Shown: positions 29,102-38,282 of the stretch, piece by piece
Layout of the letters: each line of letters begins with the position of its first letter
How positions within the stretch are numbered: the stretch's first letter is position 1
NCBI GenBank assembly: GCA_905182565.1
Contig: CAJJCB010000020.1
Span: 62,001 to 126,000, forward strand
Length of the DNA stretch: 64,000 bases
Direction of reading: 5' to 3'
DNA from: Acidimicrobiaceae bacterium
GTDB taxonomy: Bacteria; Actinomycetota; Acidimicrobiia; Acidimicrobiales; Poriferisodalaceae
The notes under the pieces: model-generated
Database searches by the model: none
The model's input: only the letters and a program-made list of their open reading frames with translations
Told to the model about the DNA's origin: nothing
Position numbers and translations under genes: made by a program

Positions 29102-29314
29102 ATGGTTTTTGAACTGGAACCTGAAGACGGACATGACGTTAGGCGCATTCAGCCCTATCAGGCTAACAAAACTTACCTCTGTCCTGGATGCAACCGAGAG
29201 ATGCCTCCAGGTTTAGGTCACATGGTCGCTATTCCGTTAGACGCACCTGATTTAAGGCGGCATTGGCATTACGGATGCTGGCAAGCACGCAGAAGACGAA
29301 AACCGCTGTCTTAA
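29102..29314 (+). CDS. Small Cys/His protein, putative zinc-binding, unknown function
   Basis: Product of 70 residues with CPGC near residue 27-30, a central GLGHMVAIPLD segment, and HWHYGCW near residue 54-60, giving a likely C-x2-C...H-x-H-x2-C zinc site. The tail is basic (RRRRK). AAAGGA lies about 5 nt before the ATG. Similar actinobacterial proteins are sometimes named ATP/GTP-binding protein without evidence. Preceded by the 36-residue membrane gene and probably cotranscribed with it. Confidence 0.78.
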   Translation: MVFELEPEDGHDVRRIQPYQANKTYLCPGCNREMPPGLGHMVAIPLDAPDLRRHWHYGCWQARRRRKPLS

Positions 29315-29400
29315 TTATTGTTACGAACTGAAGCTTGATTGAGTGTAATAACGATACTCAACTCTTTTAGCTAATGGCAATTGCGCTATTCAAGCCCTGA

Positions 29401-29745
29401 CTAATACCGCTTCTCTTTGACACGAGCTTTTTTGCCAATGCGATCTCTTAAGTAATAGAGCTTGGCTCGGCGAACGTCACCAACTGCTATTCTTTCGATT
29501 TTGGCTAGGGTCGGAGCATGTAACGGAAAAGTTCGCTCAACTCCAACACCAAAGCTCAGTTTACGAACAGTGAAAGTTTCTCTAATACCTGAATTTTTTC
29601 GAGCTATTACATAGCCTTCAAAAATTTGGGTTCTTTCGCGACTACCTTCGACCACGCGTACATGGACTTTGACCGTATCTCCTGGCTTAAAGTCAGGGTG
29701 GTCTTCACGAAGTTGTAGTTTGTCAACAAAGTCGGTGCTGTGCAT
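29401..29745 (-). CDS. rplS: 50S ribosomal protein L19
   Basis: Product of 114 residues with the family pattern [32 protein letters not shown] and [13 protein letters not shown], ending VKEKRY. It lies at the 30S-50S interface. A perfect inverted repeat is present in its leader. rnhB and lepB, often nearby, are absent. Confidence 0.97.
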   Translation of the reverse strand: MHSTDFVDKLQLREDHPDFKPGDTVKVHVRVVEGSRERTQIFEGYVIARKNSGIRETFTVRKLSFGVGVERTFPLHAPTLAKIERIAVGDVRRAKLYYLRDRIGKKARVKEKRY

Positions 29746-29771
29746 GGCGCACTTGCTCCTGAGATCTCAAT

Positions 29772-29790
29772 GGTTTCGAAGTTCGAAACC
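29772..29790. promoter_or_regulatory. Perfect 9-bp inverted repeat in the rplS leader
   Basis: GGTTTCGAA and TTCGAAACC are separated by one base, 27-45 nt before the rplS start. It could be an L19-type autoregulatory leader stem or a palindromic operator. The near-zero loop favours a DNA-binding site over a stable RNA hairpin unless the inner pairs open. Confidence 0.5.
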
Positions 29791-29878
29791 CGGGGGGCGA
29801 TAGACATAGAATGATCTATTGTCTTTTTTCACATCAAAGAACTCGTCTTTAAATGCGACTCCCAATACTACCTGAAGA

Positions 29879-30622
29879 TCAGCAAGAAAAGAAGCGGGGG
29901 TCGATCTCAATTTCAAATTCGTTCATCCACTCAATTTCGAAGCTTTTCACACCTCGAATTTCAAGCAAGTCTGGTCTCTGGGCTGCCGTCAGTGCAATGG
30001 ACACGGATTTACGCCATCGTCGGATTTTTTCATGATCTCCGCTTACGAGAATTTCTGGGACTTCTAGACCTTCAAAATTTGCAGGTCGAGTCCAATGTGG
30101 ATATTCAAGTAACCCATCTGAGAACGTTTCATCTTTAGGAGAAGCATCATTATTCAAAACCCCGGGTATCAGACGGACAACGGCTTCAACTACGGCCATT
30201 GCAGCAAACTCTCCGCCAGCCAGAACCATATCTCCGATAGAGATTTCATCATCTACTAAATGACTACGGATTCTTTCATCCACCCCTTCATAACGGCCAC
30301 ACAAGAGACTAAAACCATCGAGCTTCGACAGCTCATTAGCTTTCGCTTGGTTAAAGGCTTTGCCGCCTGGGCCCAAAAGAATTAACGGCCTTGGCGGTGA
30401 AACCTCTTTCACAGCAGCAAATACCGGTTCCGGTTTCAACACCATTCCTGGTCCGCCGCCAAAAGGACTGTCATCAACAGTTCGGTGTTTATCAGTAGTG
30501 GCCATGCGAAGGTCTTGGCTTCGCAGGTCCACGAGTCCAGACTTTCTTGCACGCCCTAAGATACTCAGATTGCCCATCTGGTCTATCTGGTCAGGAAAAA
30601 TACTGAAAATATCAATTCGCAT
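29879..30622 (-). CDS. trmD: tRNA (guanine37-N1)-methyltransferase
   Basis: SPOUT-fold methyltransferase acting on G37 of tRNA. The trefoil-knot SAM site is seen in LLCGRYEGVDERI and ISIGDMVLAGGEFAAM, and the substrate segment in LEYPHWTRPANFEG. The frame extends to 30658, but ATG 30622 begins the family N-terminus MRIDIFSIFPDQ and lies one base after the rimM stop, giving 247 residues. rimM-trmD-rplS is a standard cluster. Confidence 0.96.
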   Translation of the reverse strand: MRIDIFSIFPDQIDQMGNLSILGRARKSGLVDLRSQDLRMATTDKHRTVDDSPFGGGPGMVLKPEPVFAAVKEVSPPRPLILLGPGGKAFNQAKANELSKLDGFSLLCGRYEGVDERIRSHLVDDEISIGDMVLAGGEFAAMAVVEAVVRLIPGVLNNDASPKDETFSDGLLEYPHWTRPANFEGLEVPEILVSGDHEKIRRWRKSVSIALTAAQRPDLLEIRGVKSFEIEWMNEFEIEIDPRFFSC

Positions 30623-30623
30623 A

Positions 30624-31127
30624 CTAATTCCCAAGATCAAAGAGACCAGTTGGTACATCTACCGAAATAACGCTGTCTGCAAACTCAACGACGAATCTCA
30701 ATGGTATTAGTGATCCACTATCCAACTCCAACAAATCTGATGCGGGGTTAGAAAGCACTGCCACCACTGTGCCACGATCGGTGCCGTCCATTTCCCGAAC
30801 TGAGGCACCCATAAGTTCATGTATCCAAAGCTCATCACTGTCTTGAATTGGAGGCGCCAGAAGCATCAATCCACGCAAGGCATCTGCAGCTTCTTTAGTA
30901 GCTACCCCTTCGAAGTGAACAATCCAATTATCCTGATGAGGGCTCGAAGAAACAACAATTAAATTTCTTTCAGCCGTCGACAAGGAACTACCCGGATCAA
31001 GTCGCTCGAAGCGATTAGTTACTAACTTTACGAGAACATCGCCCATTAAGCCATGAGCTCGTTTAATTGATCCGATTTCTAACAGTTGGTCACTATTACC
31101 AGTCATCGACCTAACCAATTCTGTCAA
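30624..31127 (-). CDS. rimM: Ribosome maturation factor RimM
   Basis: Product of 167 residues that binds S19 and assists 16S 3'-domain maturation. The N-terminal beta-barrel starts EIGSIKRAHGLMGDVLVKL. The PRC-barrel part reads ELWIHELMGASVREMDG. It overlaps khpA by 4 nt and precedes trmD. Confidence 0.94.
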   Translation of the reverse strand: MTELVRSMTGNSDQLLEIGSIKRAHGLMGDVLVKLVTNRFERLDPGSSLSTAERNLIVVSSSPHQDNWIVHFEGVATKEAADALRGLMLLAPPIQDSDELWIHELMGASVREMDGTDRGTVVAVLSNPASDLLELDSGSLIPLRFVVEFADSVISVDVPTGLFDLGN

Positions 31128-31378
31128 TCGCTGAAATCGACCTCAACTTCAACTCCGTCTTTGACGGCCGCAGCGCGGACCAAAGTACGTATTGAATTTG
31201 CGACTCGGCCGCGCTTTCCAATGACTCTACCTATGTCTTCAGAACTCACTTTTGCCATAAGACTAATTTTCGTATCAGATTCTTCAATTTCGAGTTCAAC
31301 CTGGTCAGGATGTTCAACCAATTGAGCAATCAGATATAGGAGAACTTCTTCAGCGGTCGTGCCTTCTTGCTCGCTCAC
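31124..31378 (-). CDS. khpA: KH-domain RNA-binding protein
   Basis: Product of 84 residues, a single KH domain with the GxxG-type loop IGKRGRVANSIRTLV. KhpA-type proteins bind small RNAs and mRNAs and are linked to cell-size control in other bacteria. It is embedded between rpsP and rimM, with ATGA overlaps on both sides. This is the usual genomic place for the family. Confidence 0.93.
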   Translation of the reverse strand: MSEQEGTTAEEVLLYLIAQLVEHPDQVELEIEESDTKISLMAKVSSEDIGRVIGKRGRVANSIRTLVRAAAVKDGVEVEVDFSD

Positions 31379-31806
31379 GATTCGTCCTTTGCGTCGCCTT
31401 CGGATGCTTCTTCGACTGCTTCAGCCTCGGCAGGAGTTTCCGGAGCAGCTTCTTCGACTTTTTCAGACTTAGCTTCTTCTTTAGCTGCTACCGGCTTCAC
31501 AGGTTCCGCTACTTCTTTTGGAGCTGGTGGCACAGGAGGCACAAATTCTTCGCCTTTGAACTGTGCTATCGCGCCAGAAATCGTTAGAAGCTTTTGCACG
31601 GCCTCACTTGGTTGAGCACCCACACTCAGCCAATGAACAGCTCGATCGTTGTCGATTTGAACACCAGAAGGCTCTAAACGCGGTTGGTAGGTTCCAAGAA
31701 TCTCTATGAAACGCCCATCTCTAGGAGATCGGCTATCTGCTGCAACTACTCGATAGGTAGGTTGCTTCTTTTTACCCATCCGCATCAGGCGAAGTCGTAC
31801 GGCCAT
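31375..31806 (-). CDS. rpsP: 30S ribosomal protein S16
   Basis: The N-terminus VRLRLMRMGKKKQPTYRVVAADSR is diagnostic. The ribosomal part ends near residue 85. Residues about 90-143 form a Pro/Ala/Glu-rich acidic tail of the kind seen in Actinobacteria. The stop overlaps khpA by 4 nt. Confidence 0.96.
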   Translation of the reverse strand: MAVRLRLMRMGKKKQPTYRVVAADSRSPRDGRFIEILGTYQPRLEPSGVQIDNDRAVHWLSVGAQPSEAVQKLLTISGAIAQFKGEEFVPPVPPAPKEVAEPVKPVAAKEEAKSEKVEEAAPETPAEAEAVEEASEGDAKDES

Positions 31807-31971
31807 GGTTCTCCGGGTTTCTCTTTAATCATCAGGGGATTGGACAGTTACTCAACGGTACCTACTTACAAGAAGTTGGTGGAGCAACTCTAAGTGTTGG
31901 CCAATGGCCAGAAAGACAGCATATCGGCATCAACGCTCAACAAGAACTTTAAAAATTGAATGAATCCCAAA

Positions 31972-33414
31972 TTAACTGTTCTTATTCAACCCAGGAAGAG
32001 TTAGGTCTAGCTTCCCAATATCGAATTTAGGTGATGCAACCGCTGGTTTAGCTTGAACTCTCCCACCGCCAGGACCCTTTTTGCCCTTTTTGGATTTTTT
32101 ATCTTTACGGTTTTTTGTAGCTTTCTTCGTCCCGAATCCAGCCATTCCTTTCATCATTTTGCGCATTTCTTTAAATTGATTAAGTAAATTGCTCACTTGC
32201 GCAGTGCTCGTACCGCTACCTCTAGCTATGCGAGCCCGGCGAGAACTATCAATTAGCGCCGGTTCGACTCGCTCGCTTGGGGTCATCGCTAAAACTATGG
32301 CCTCAACTCGATTTACATCGCGTTCATCAATCTCAGCATTTTTCATCTCTTTTGGAATACCAGGCATCATCGCCATCAAACCCGAAAGATTTCCCATTTT
32401 TCTTACTTGTCTCAGTTGATCGACAAAATCATCCAAGGTAAAGGTTCCATCAAGAAGTCGTTGAGCAGCAACCTCCGCTTCTTCTTTTTCGAATACTTCT
32501 TCAGCCTTCTCAATTAAGGTAAGGATGTCTCCCATGCCGAGAATACGCTCAGCCATCCGTTCAGGATGAAACTGATCAAAGTCTTCTAAGTTCTCACCTG
32601 TAGAAGCAAAAGCGATTGGCCTTCCTACAACTTCTTTTACTGAAAGAGCTGCACCTCCACGAGCATCACCATCTAATTTTGTGAGGATTATGCCATCGAG
32701 CTCTAATGTGCCGTGAAAAATCTCCGCTGTGTTTACAGCGTCTTGTCCGGTCATCGCATCAATCACCAGGAACGTGTAATCAGGTTCAATCGCGTCAGAT
32801 ATGGATGCGATCTCGTCCATTAGCTCAGTGTCAACTGCCAACCGGCCTGCTGTATCAACAATCAACACGTCGCGTCCGAGACTCTTAGCCTCCTCCAAAC
32901 CACGCTGAACAACGGCTAGTGGCCCAGTTGAATCGCTATAGACAGGAACATCTATACGTTCAGCGAGCGTGCGGAGTTGCTCAACCGCCGCCGGACGTTG
33001 AAGGTCTGCGCCTACTAGAAGGGGATTCCTACCCTGCGACTTAAACCAGCGAGCTAATTTAACTGATGAAGTAGTTTTTCCTGAACCTTGGAGCCCTGCC
33101 ATTAAAATAACGGTCGGTGGAGATGCCGCAAAAGTTATTTTTAAGGTTTCTCCTCCAAGGATCGCTTTAAGCTCTTCATTAACAACTTTTATGACCTGTT
33201 GACCAGGAGTTAAACTCTGAGCAATATCAGCGCCTAGACATCTAATTTTGACTCGTTCGACAAAGTCGCGAACAACCGTAAAGTTAACATCAGCCTCAAG
33301 TAAGGCAAGGCGAATCTCTCGCATCGCATCTTCAACATCGCCCTGAGAAAGGCGACCTTTGCCTTTCAAACGCCCAAAAATGCCATCAAAACGATCAGAA
33401 AGAGACTCGAACAT
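31972..33414 (-). CDS. ffh: Signal recognition particle protein Ffh
   Basis: GTPase that, with 4.5S RNA, targets nascent membrane proteins. N domain, then G domain with GLQGSGKTTSS, DTAGRLAVD and TKLDGDARGGAA, then a Met-rich M domain with MMPGIPKEM and a basic tail (KKSKKGKKG). Length 480 residues. The ftsY gene encoding its receptor is immediately upstream. The SRP RNA gene was not found in this window. Confidence 0.97.
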   Translation of the reverse strand: MFESLSDRFDGIFGRLKGKGRLSQGDVEDAMREIRLALLEADVNFTVVRDFVERVKIRCLGADIAQSLTPGQQVIKVVNEELKAILGGETLKITFAASPPTVILMAGLQGSGKTTSSVKLARWFKSQGRNPLLVGADLQRPAAVEQLRTLAERIDVPVYSDSTGPLAVVQRGLEEAKSLGRDVLIVDTAGRLAVDTELMDEIASISDAIEPDYTFLVIDAMTGQDAVNTAEIFHGTLELDGIILTKLDGDARGGAALSVKEVVGRPIAFASTGENLEDFDQFHPERMAERILGMGDILTLIEKAEEVFEKEEAEVAAQRLLDGTFTLDDFVDQLRQVRKMGNLSGLMAMMPGIPKEMKNAEIDERDVNRVEAIVLAMTPSERVEPALIDSSRRARIARGSGTSTAQVSNLLNQFKEMRKMMKGMAGFGTKKATKNRKDKKSKKGKKGPGGGRVQAKPAVASPKFDIGKLDLTLPGLNKNS

Positions 33415-33483
33415 ATGCTGTAAATCCTATAGGTCGCTCAGAGGTATAGTTTAGTTTCGCGGCTCGAACCCATTCGAACTTGA

Positions 33484-34674
33484 CTAGTTGCTAAATAAAG
33501 TCTCGACAAATTCTTCAGATTCAAATGGAACCAAATCGTCAATGCCTTCGCCAAGTCCCACAAGTTTAACGGGAAGCCCCATTTCTTTTTCGATAGCAAA
33601 AACAATTCCACCTTTTGCTGAACCATCAAGTTTCGTCAGGACCACCCCAGTGACATCCACTGCTCGGGCAAATTCGCGTGCCTGGGTCAAGCCATTTTGT
33701 CCTGTAGTGGCATCGATTACTAAAAAAACTTCCGCTACCGAGCCAGGGTTTCGATCGGCTACGCGTCTAACTTTCGCTAATTCCTCCATCAAATTAACTT
33801 TATTTTGGAGGCGCCCAGCGGTGTCAGCCAAGACAACATCGGCATCACGCTTTTCTGCGCTTATTATGGCATCAAATATCACCGAGCTCGGGTCGGCTCC
33901 TTCCTGTCCTCTAACGAAATGCGCCCCACATCGGTCCGCCCATGTCTCCAGTTGTTCAGCTGCAGCAGCGCGAAAAGTGTCTCCGGCAGCCATAACAACA
34001 GAGTGCCCTTGAACAGCTAGTGATTGGCCAAGTTTTCCGATAGTGGTAGTTTTACCCACTCCATTAACGCCCACGAAAAGCCAAACCGGTATTCCTTCAC
34101 AATTCAGTTCAAGCGTTCTATCGACGTCCAAATCACTCTTCATTTGAACTTTTAGAGCTTCAAGTAACTCCGGGCCTTTCGTGATTTGCTCATCTTCGGC
34201 TGTCTTTTTCAAACGGTCCAGGACACTTGAAGTGGCAGCCACCCCAACGTCAGCAACAATCAAAGCTTCTTCCAACTGCTCCCAAATCGACTCATTAACT
34301 TCGCTGTTACGAATTGAAGTTACGTATCCAGACATTGCGGATTTAGCTTTGGCGAGTCTACTTCCAAACGATTTTTTGTTAACTGAATCTTCAACCTGCT
34401 GTTCAAACACATCGTCGCTTGCCTGCGGCTCTTGATCTACCAGTTCCTCGAGCGAAACTACTATCTCACCTAGTTCAGGCTCTTCATCTACCAGTTCCTC
34501 GAGCGAAACTACTATCTCTCTTTCTTCAGATAGCGGGGACTCAGCGGACGGCTCAACGAGCCCTTGGTCCGGAACTAGATTCCGATTCAACCACCAACTA
34601 TTGATACGAGGTAAGGCCGCAAGGAAAACAAAAACAAGAACAACTGAAGAAACGATAAAGATACCTGTAGTCAC
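33484..34674 (-). CDS. ftsY: SRP receptor FtsY with an N-terminal membrane anchor
   Basis: GTPase docking SRP-ribosome complexes. It starts with a hydrophobic segment (residues about 5-24), then an acidic A domain containing a 17-residue duplication (EIVVSLEELVD twice), then NG domain motifs GVNGVGKTTTIGKL, DTAGRLQNK and TKLDGSAKGG. Length 396 residues. An N-terminal transmembrane anchor is common in actinobacterial FtsY. smc lies upstream and ffh downstream, in the mycobacterial order. Confidence 0.96.
   Translation of the reverse strand: MTTGIFIVSSVVLVFVFLAALPRINSWWLNRNLVPDQGLVEPSAESPLSEEREIVVSLEELVDEEPELGEIVVSLEELVDQEPQASDDVFEQQVEDSVNKKSFGSRLAKAKSAMSGYVTSIRNSEVNESIWEQLEEALIVADVGVAATSSVLDRLKKTAEDEQITKGPELLEALKVQMKSDLDVDRTLELNCEGIPVWLFVGVNGVGKTTTIGKLGQSLAVQGHSVVMAAGDTFRAAAAEQLETWADRCGAHFVRGQEGADPSSVIFDAIISAEKRDADVVLADTAGRLQNKVNLMEELAKVRRVADRNPGSVAEVFLVIDATTGQNGLTQAREFARAVDVTGVVLTKLDGSAKGGIVFAIEKEMGLPVKLVGLGEGIDDLVPFESEEFVETLFSN
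34427..34518. repeat. Direct 41-nt repeat inside ftsY
   Basis: Copies at 34427-34467 and 34478-34518 are offset by 51 nt (17 codons) and differ at one position. The near-identity at DNA level indicates a recent in-frame duplication in the acidic A domain. Confidence 0.9.
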
Positions 34675-34710
34675 AATCTTGAGATACTACCTCTCAAGAA
34701 GCCCGGACCA

Positions 34711-37700
34711 TTACGCTACTTTTTCGCTGAGCACTTTCGAAGTGCCGCCAGGAGCCATCGACACCCCATATAATACGTCGGCTGATTCCATCGTTCGCTT
34801 CTGATGTGAAACAATTACAAGCTGCGCTTCTTTTCTAAATTCCGCAATCAACCCTAGGAAACGATGCAGGTTTACATCATCTAATGCTGCTTCAACTTCA
34901 TCCATAACATAGAACGGAGAAGGGCGGCTTCGGAAAATGGCGAACAGAAATGCCAGAGCGGTCAACGACCTCTCCCCACCTGACAGCAATGAAAGTTTTC
35001 TTACATTTTTCCCCGATGGCTTAGCTTCCAACTCGATTCCCGTGCCCAAAAGATCACTGGGATTAGTCAAACGAAGTTTTCCTTGACCTCCAGGAAAAAG
35101 AGTTGAGAACAATTGTTCAAAGTTTTCCGAAACATCGGCAAAAGCAGAACTGAAGACTCTCACTATCTCTTCATCGATTGCAGAGATAACCTTATTTAGC
35201 TCTCTTCGACCCTTTTTCACATCCTCTAACTGCTCAGCTACAAAATCATGCCGCTCACTAAGCTCTTCAAATTCTTGAAGAGCTAGAGGATTAATAGGCC
35301 CCATCCGCCGCAAGTCGGCATCTAACTCACGCACTCGCGCAACAGCTGAAGTACCTTCAGGCAACGAAGGTAGCTCATGGGCAATAGCTACATCGGGCTC
35401 AACTTCTAGCTCGCTGCGAACTAGCTGAACAACATTCTCGAGTCTGAGGCGACGTTCTGCATCTGCAACATCGAGCCGTCCTAATAGCTCTCTAAGCTCC
35501 AACAATCTTTTCTCCGCAGCGGAACGCTCTCTCCTCGACGTTTCAAGTTCGCTGGTGACAAGCCGCACTTCCTGGGAAAGTTTCTGCCTCTTTTCCCTCA
35601 GGCGAGTAACTTCTTCTTCAAGCCTTGTGGCATGGCCAAGGAGCAGATCCCTAAGCACGCGTAGAGAAATAATAATTTGCTCTATACGAGTTCTTCGATC
35701 TGCAGCGTGCACTGACTCGCTCTCATGCTGAAGCAGCTGGACGGAAATTTCAGAACTTCGATTTTCTAAGCGTTCTTTTTGCTCTATGAAATTACTTGCG
35801 TTCACGGTTAGCTGCGATCTTATCGCAGCTAGTTCTCGGGCTCGGCCCTCCAAAACATCTCGGCGATTACCACTTTCAAGTATCACATCTCTTTCAGCGC
35901 TTTCTGCCGCTTCAAGCGCAGGTAGAACATTCTCCAGCTCTGACAGACGTGGCTCATCGACAAGAAGTACTAGCTGTAGCTCGTCTAGCCGAACTCGCAA
36001 GGCTGAAATATCATTAGCCGATGCAGCGACCTCCTGCTGAGTCCTTCCAACCAGATCAGAGGCTTTTGTCAAAACGTCATCGTTCGCTTGAAGCTCAGCC
36101 GCAGCCTTCAGCAAATCACTTTTTGAAGATTCAAATGCCGAGAGAGCAGCCTGGCGTTTAGATTCCGCCGACTCGCGCCGATTATGGGCATTCTCGCACG
36201 CCAGCGTCGCCTCTTCAAAGGCGACCAAAGTCACCGCACTTCCGGCTTGGCCCACGCGCCACCCATCTGGCCCACAGCGATCACCCTGAAGAGTCACGAA
36301 TGTGAGGTCAGGGTTTTCCAATGAACCATCAACGGCTTCTTTCCATCCTTGCTCGACACAAACAACAGAGTGAAGCAAATGGTCCAAAAGATCATTTAGC
36401 TTTCCATCCAGAGAACGAACATGCTGTCTTAACGGTGCCCCGACGATTTGGGCCATTCGCTTTATTTCTCTTGGAACGGTGGTTATGACAGCTCCCGGAA
36501 TGCTCTTTTCTCTAAGGAGTTCTAATGCTGAGCGAGCGCTTTTAGGATCCTGAATCACAACCGAGGAAAGAGTCTCGCCTAAACCAGCTTCTACTGCCAG
36601 CTCCCACCCAGGGTCTATCTCAATAAGCTCTGCCAGGAGACCTTGAACACCTTTTGCCCCTTGCAACTCATGGAGCCCGGAACTATTGCGAGCTTGACTC
36701 AAGGACAATTCAAGAATTTCCGTCCTAGCTTGCCAAGATCGTTGATCTTCTATCGCTTCTCGAAGCTCAACTTCAACTGTATCTAAAGACCTGGCGGCGA
36801 CTTTTTCTTTTTCGTTAGCCCTATCTAAACTCGCCACCAGCGGAAGTTCGGCATCCGTTGCAATTTGAATATTTACTTGCAACTCTTCGAACCTCTTATT
36901 TGCGATTTGTACCTGCTCCAACAGATTCTCGAGGCGAGTCCTGAGTCGGCTTTCTTCCGCCACTTCCCTACCGACTGTTGACCGTAATGCCACGAGCTCA
37001 CCGCGTACTTCACCTGCACGATCGCTTGCGCCTAGCTGCATTCCACTGATCTCTTCTAAATCTGCAGCATCACGGTCCGCTTTGAGTAATGTTTCAGATT
37101 CCTCAACTTCCTCGAACTTCGGAGCTATCAGAGCTTCTCGCTCACTTACGTTTTCAAGCTCGATTAGTATTCGGCTTTGCTCAGCCTCAAGAGTCGCCAG
37201 CACGTCAGCCGCGAGCAATGCGCCCTTATCCCGCTCAACCGCTCTTGTTCGTTCATTAACTAGAGCTAATAATCCCTTACATCTCTCTCTCAAAGATTCG
37301 GCGCGCGGAAGCAAATCCATTCCACCGTCACCTGAAGCTATTAATTTGGATTCCAATCGCAAAATCCGCTCATCTAGGTCTGCCAGATGCGACCGAAGCT
37401 GAATCTCTTCTCTAGATAGTTGCTCTCGTTCTGCACCAGAATTTGCTTGTGCTATTCGTAATGACGCTATTTCTCGACCTGCAAGATGTAACCGCAACGA
37501 ATGAAGCTCGGAGACAACATCCCCATGTCTCTTAGCCGCGTCAGCTTGCTTTTCTAATGGTCGAAGTTGCCTTCTTACTTCACGCTGCAAATCTTGCAAT
37601 CGCGTTAGATTAGCCTCTGTGGATGACAACCGCCGTTCTGATCGCTCTTTCCTCCGGCGGTATTTCAAGATTCCAGCGGCTTCTTCAATGATTGTCCGTC

Positions 37701-38169
37701 TGTCTTCAGGACGGGCATTTAGAACCTGATCAATTTGACCCTGCGCGACAATTATGTGCTGTTGTCTACCGACTCCGGCATCACTTAGAAGTTCCTGAAT
37801 ATCAAGTAGCCGACATGGAACACCATTCATCGAGTACTCAGAGTCTCCGGCACGATAAAGAATGCGCGTTATAGTTAGCTCTGTAAATTCGACGGGTAAA
37901 AGGCCCACCGAATTATCAATGACTAAACTGACCTCGGCTCGCCCTAAAGCTTTCCTCTCAGAAGTACCCGCAAAAACAACATCATCCATTTTGCCTGAAC
38001 GAACGGTACTTGGACCTTGAGCTCCCAACACCCACGCTATCGCATCAACAACGTTTGACTTCCCACTACCATTTGGCCCAACTACGACGGTCACGCCGGG
38101 CTCAAAATTTAGAACCGTAGTATCAGCGAAGGACTTAAAACCCTTGATGGTGAGCGACTTTAAGAACAC
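34711..38169 (-). CDS. smc: Chromosome segregation ATPase SMC
   Basis: Condensin core of 1152 residues. Walker A is GPNGSGKSN (31-39), followed by long coiled coils (about 160-490 and 670-1000) separated by a hinge (about 500-650). The C-terminal ABC signature is LSGGERSLTALA and the Walker B is FYVMDEVEAALDD. The start MFLKSLTIKGFKSFAD is canonical. It lies between mutM-like and ftsY, as in other Actinobacteria. scpA and scpB are not in this window. Confidence 0.97.
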   Translation of the reverse strand: MFLKSLTIKGFKSFADTTVLNFEPGVTVVVGPNGSGKSNVVDAIAWVLGAQGPSTVRSGKMDDVVFAGTSERKALGRAEVSLVIDNSVGLLPVEFTELTITRILYRAGDSEYSMNGVPCRLLDIQELLSDAGVGRQQHIIVAQGQIDQVLNARPEDRRTIIEEAAGILKYRRRKERSERRLSSTEANLTRLQDLQREVRRQLRPLEKQADAAKRHGDVVSELHSLRLHLAGREIASLRIAQANSGAEREQLSREEIQLRSHLADLDERILRLESKLIASGDGGMDLLPRAESLRERCKGLLALVNERTRAVERDKGALLAADVLATLEAEQSRILIELENVSEREALIAPKFEEVEESETLLKADRDAADLEEISGMQLGASDRAGEVRGELVALRSTVGREVAEESRLRTRLENLLEQVQIANKRFEELQVNIQIATDAELPLVASLDRANEKEKVAARSLDTVEVELREAIEDQRSWQARTEILELSLSQARNSSGLHELQGAKGVQGLLAELIEIDPGWELAVEAGLGETLSSVVIQDPKSARSALELLREKSIPGAVITTVPREIKRMAQIVGAPLRQHVRSLDGKLNDLLDHLLHSVVCVEQGWKEAVDGSLENPDLTFVTLQGDRCGPDGWRVGQAGSAVTLVAFEEATLACENAHNRRESAESKRQAALSAFESSKSDLLKAAAELQANDDVLTKASDLVGRTQQEVAASANDISALRVRLDELQLVLLVDEPRLSELENVLPALEAAESAERDVILESGNRRDVLEGRARELAAIRSQLTVNASNFIEQKERLENRSSEISVQLLQHESESVHAADRRTRIEQIIISLRVLRDLLLGHATRLEEEVTRLREKRQKLSQEVRLVTSELETSRRERSAAEKRLLELRELLGRLDVADAERRLRLENVVQLVRSELEVEPDVAIAHELPSLPEGTSAVARVRELDADLRRMGPINPLALQEFEELSERHDFVAEQLEDVKKGRRELNKVISAIDEEIVRVFSSAFADVSENFEQLFSTLFPGGQGKLRLTNPSDLLGTGIELEAKPSGKNVRKLSLLSGGERSLTALAFLFAIFRSRPSPFYVMDEVEAALDDVNLHRFLGLIAEFRKEAQLVIVSHQKRTMESADVLYGVSMAPGGTSKVLSEKVA

Positions 38170-38282
38170 TAATCAGACCAGTCATTATTAGATTTGCAGC
38201 AAGGTAACTCTGGGCACATCATGCACCGAGAATCTGTAACTTTCGAGGACCTTCAGCGTAAATCTCGAAACTTGCCTATTAT

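Noticed and set aside
31898-31910. TGGCCA repeated across one base in the rpsP leader
   Set aside because: Each half is itself a 6-nt palindrome, no hairpin loop is possible, and such short sites occur by chance.
34427-34518. Repeat considered as a CRISPR-like unit
   Set aside because: Only two copies, in frame, inside ftsY, with no cas genes.
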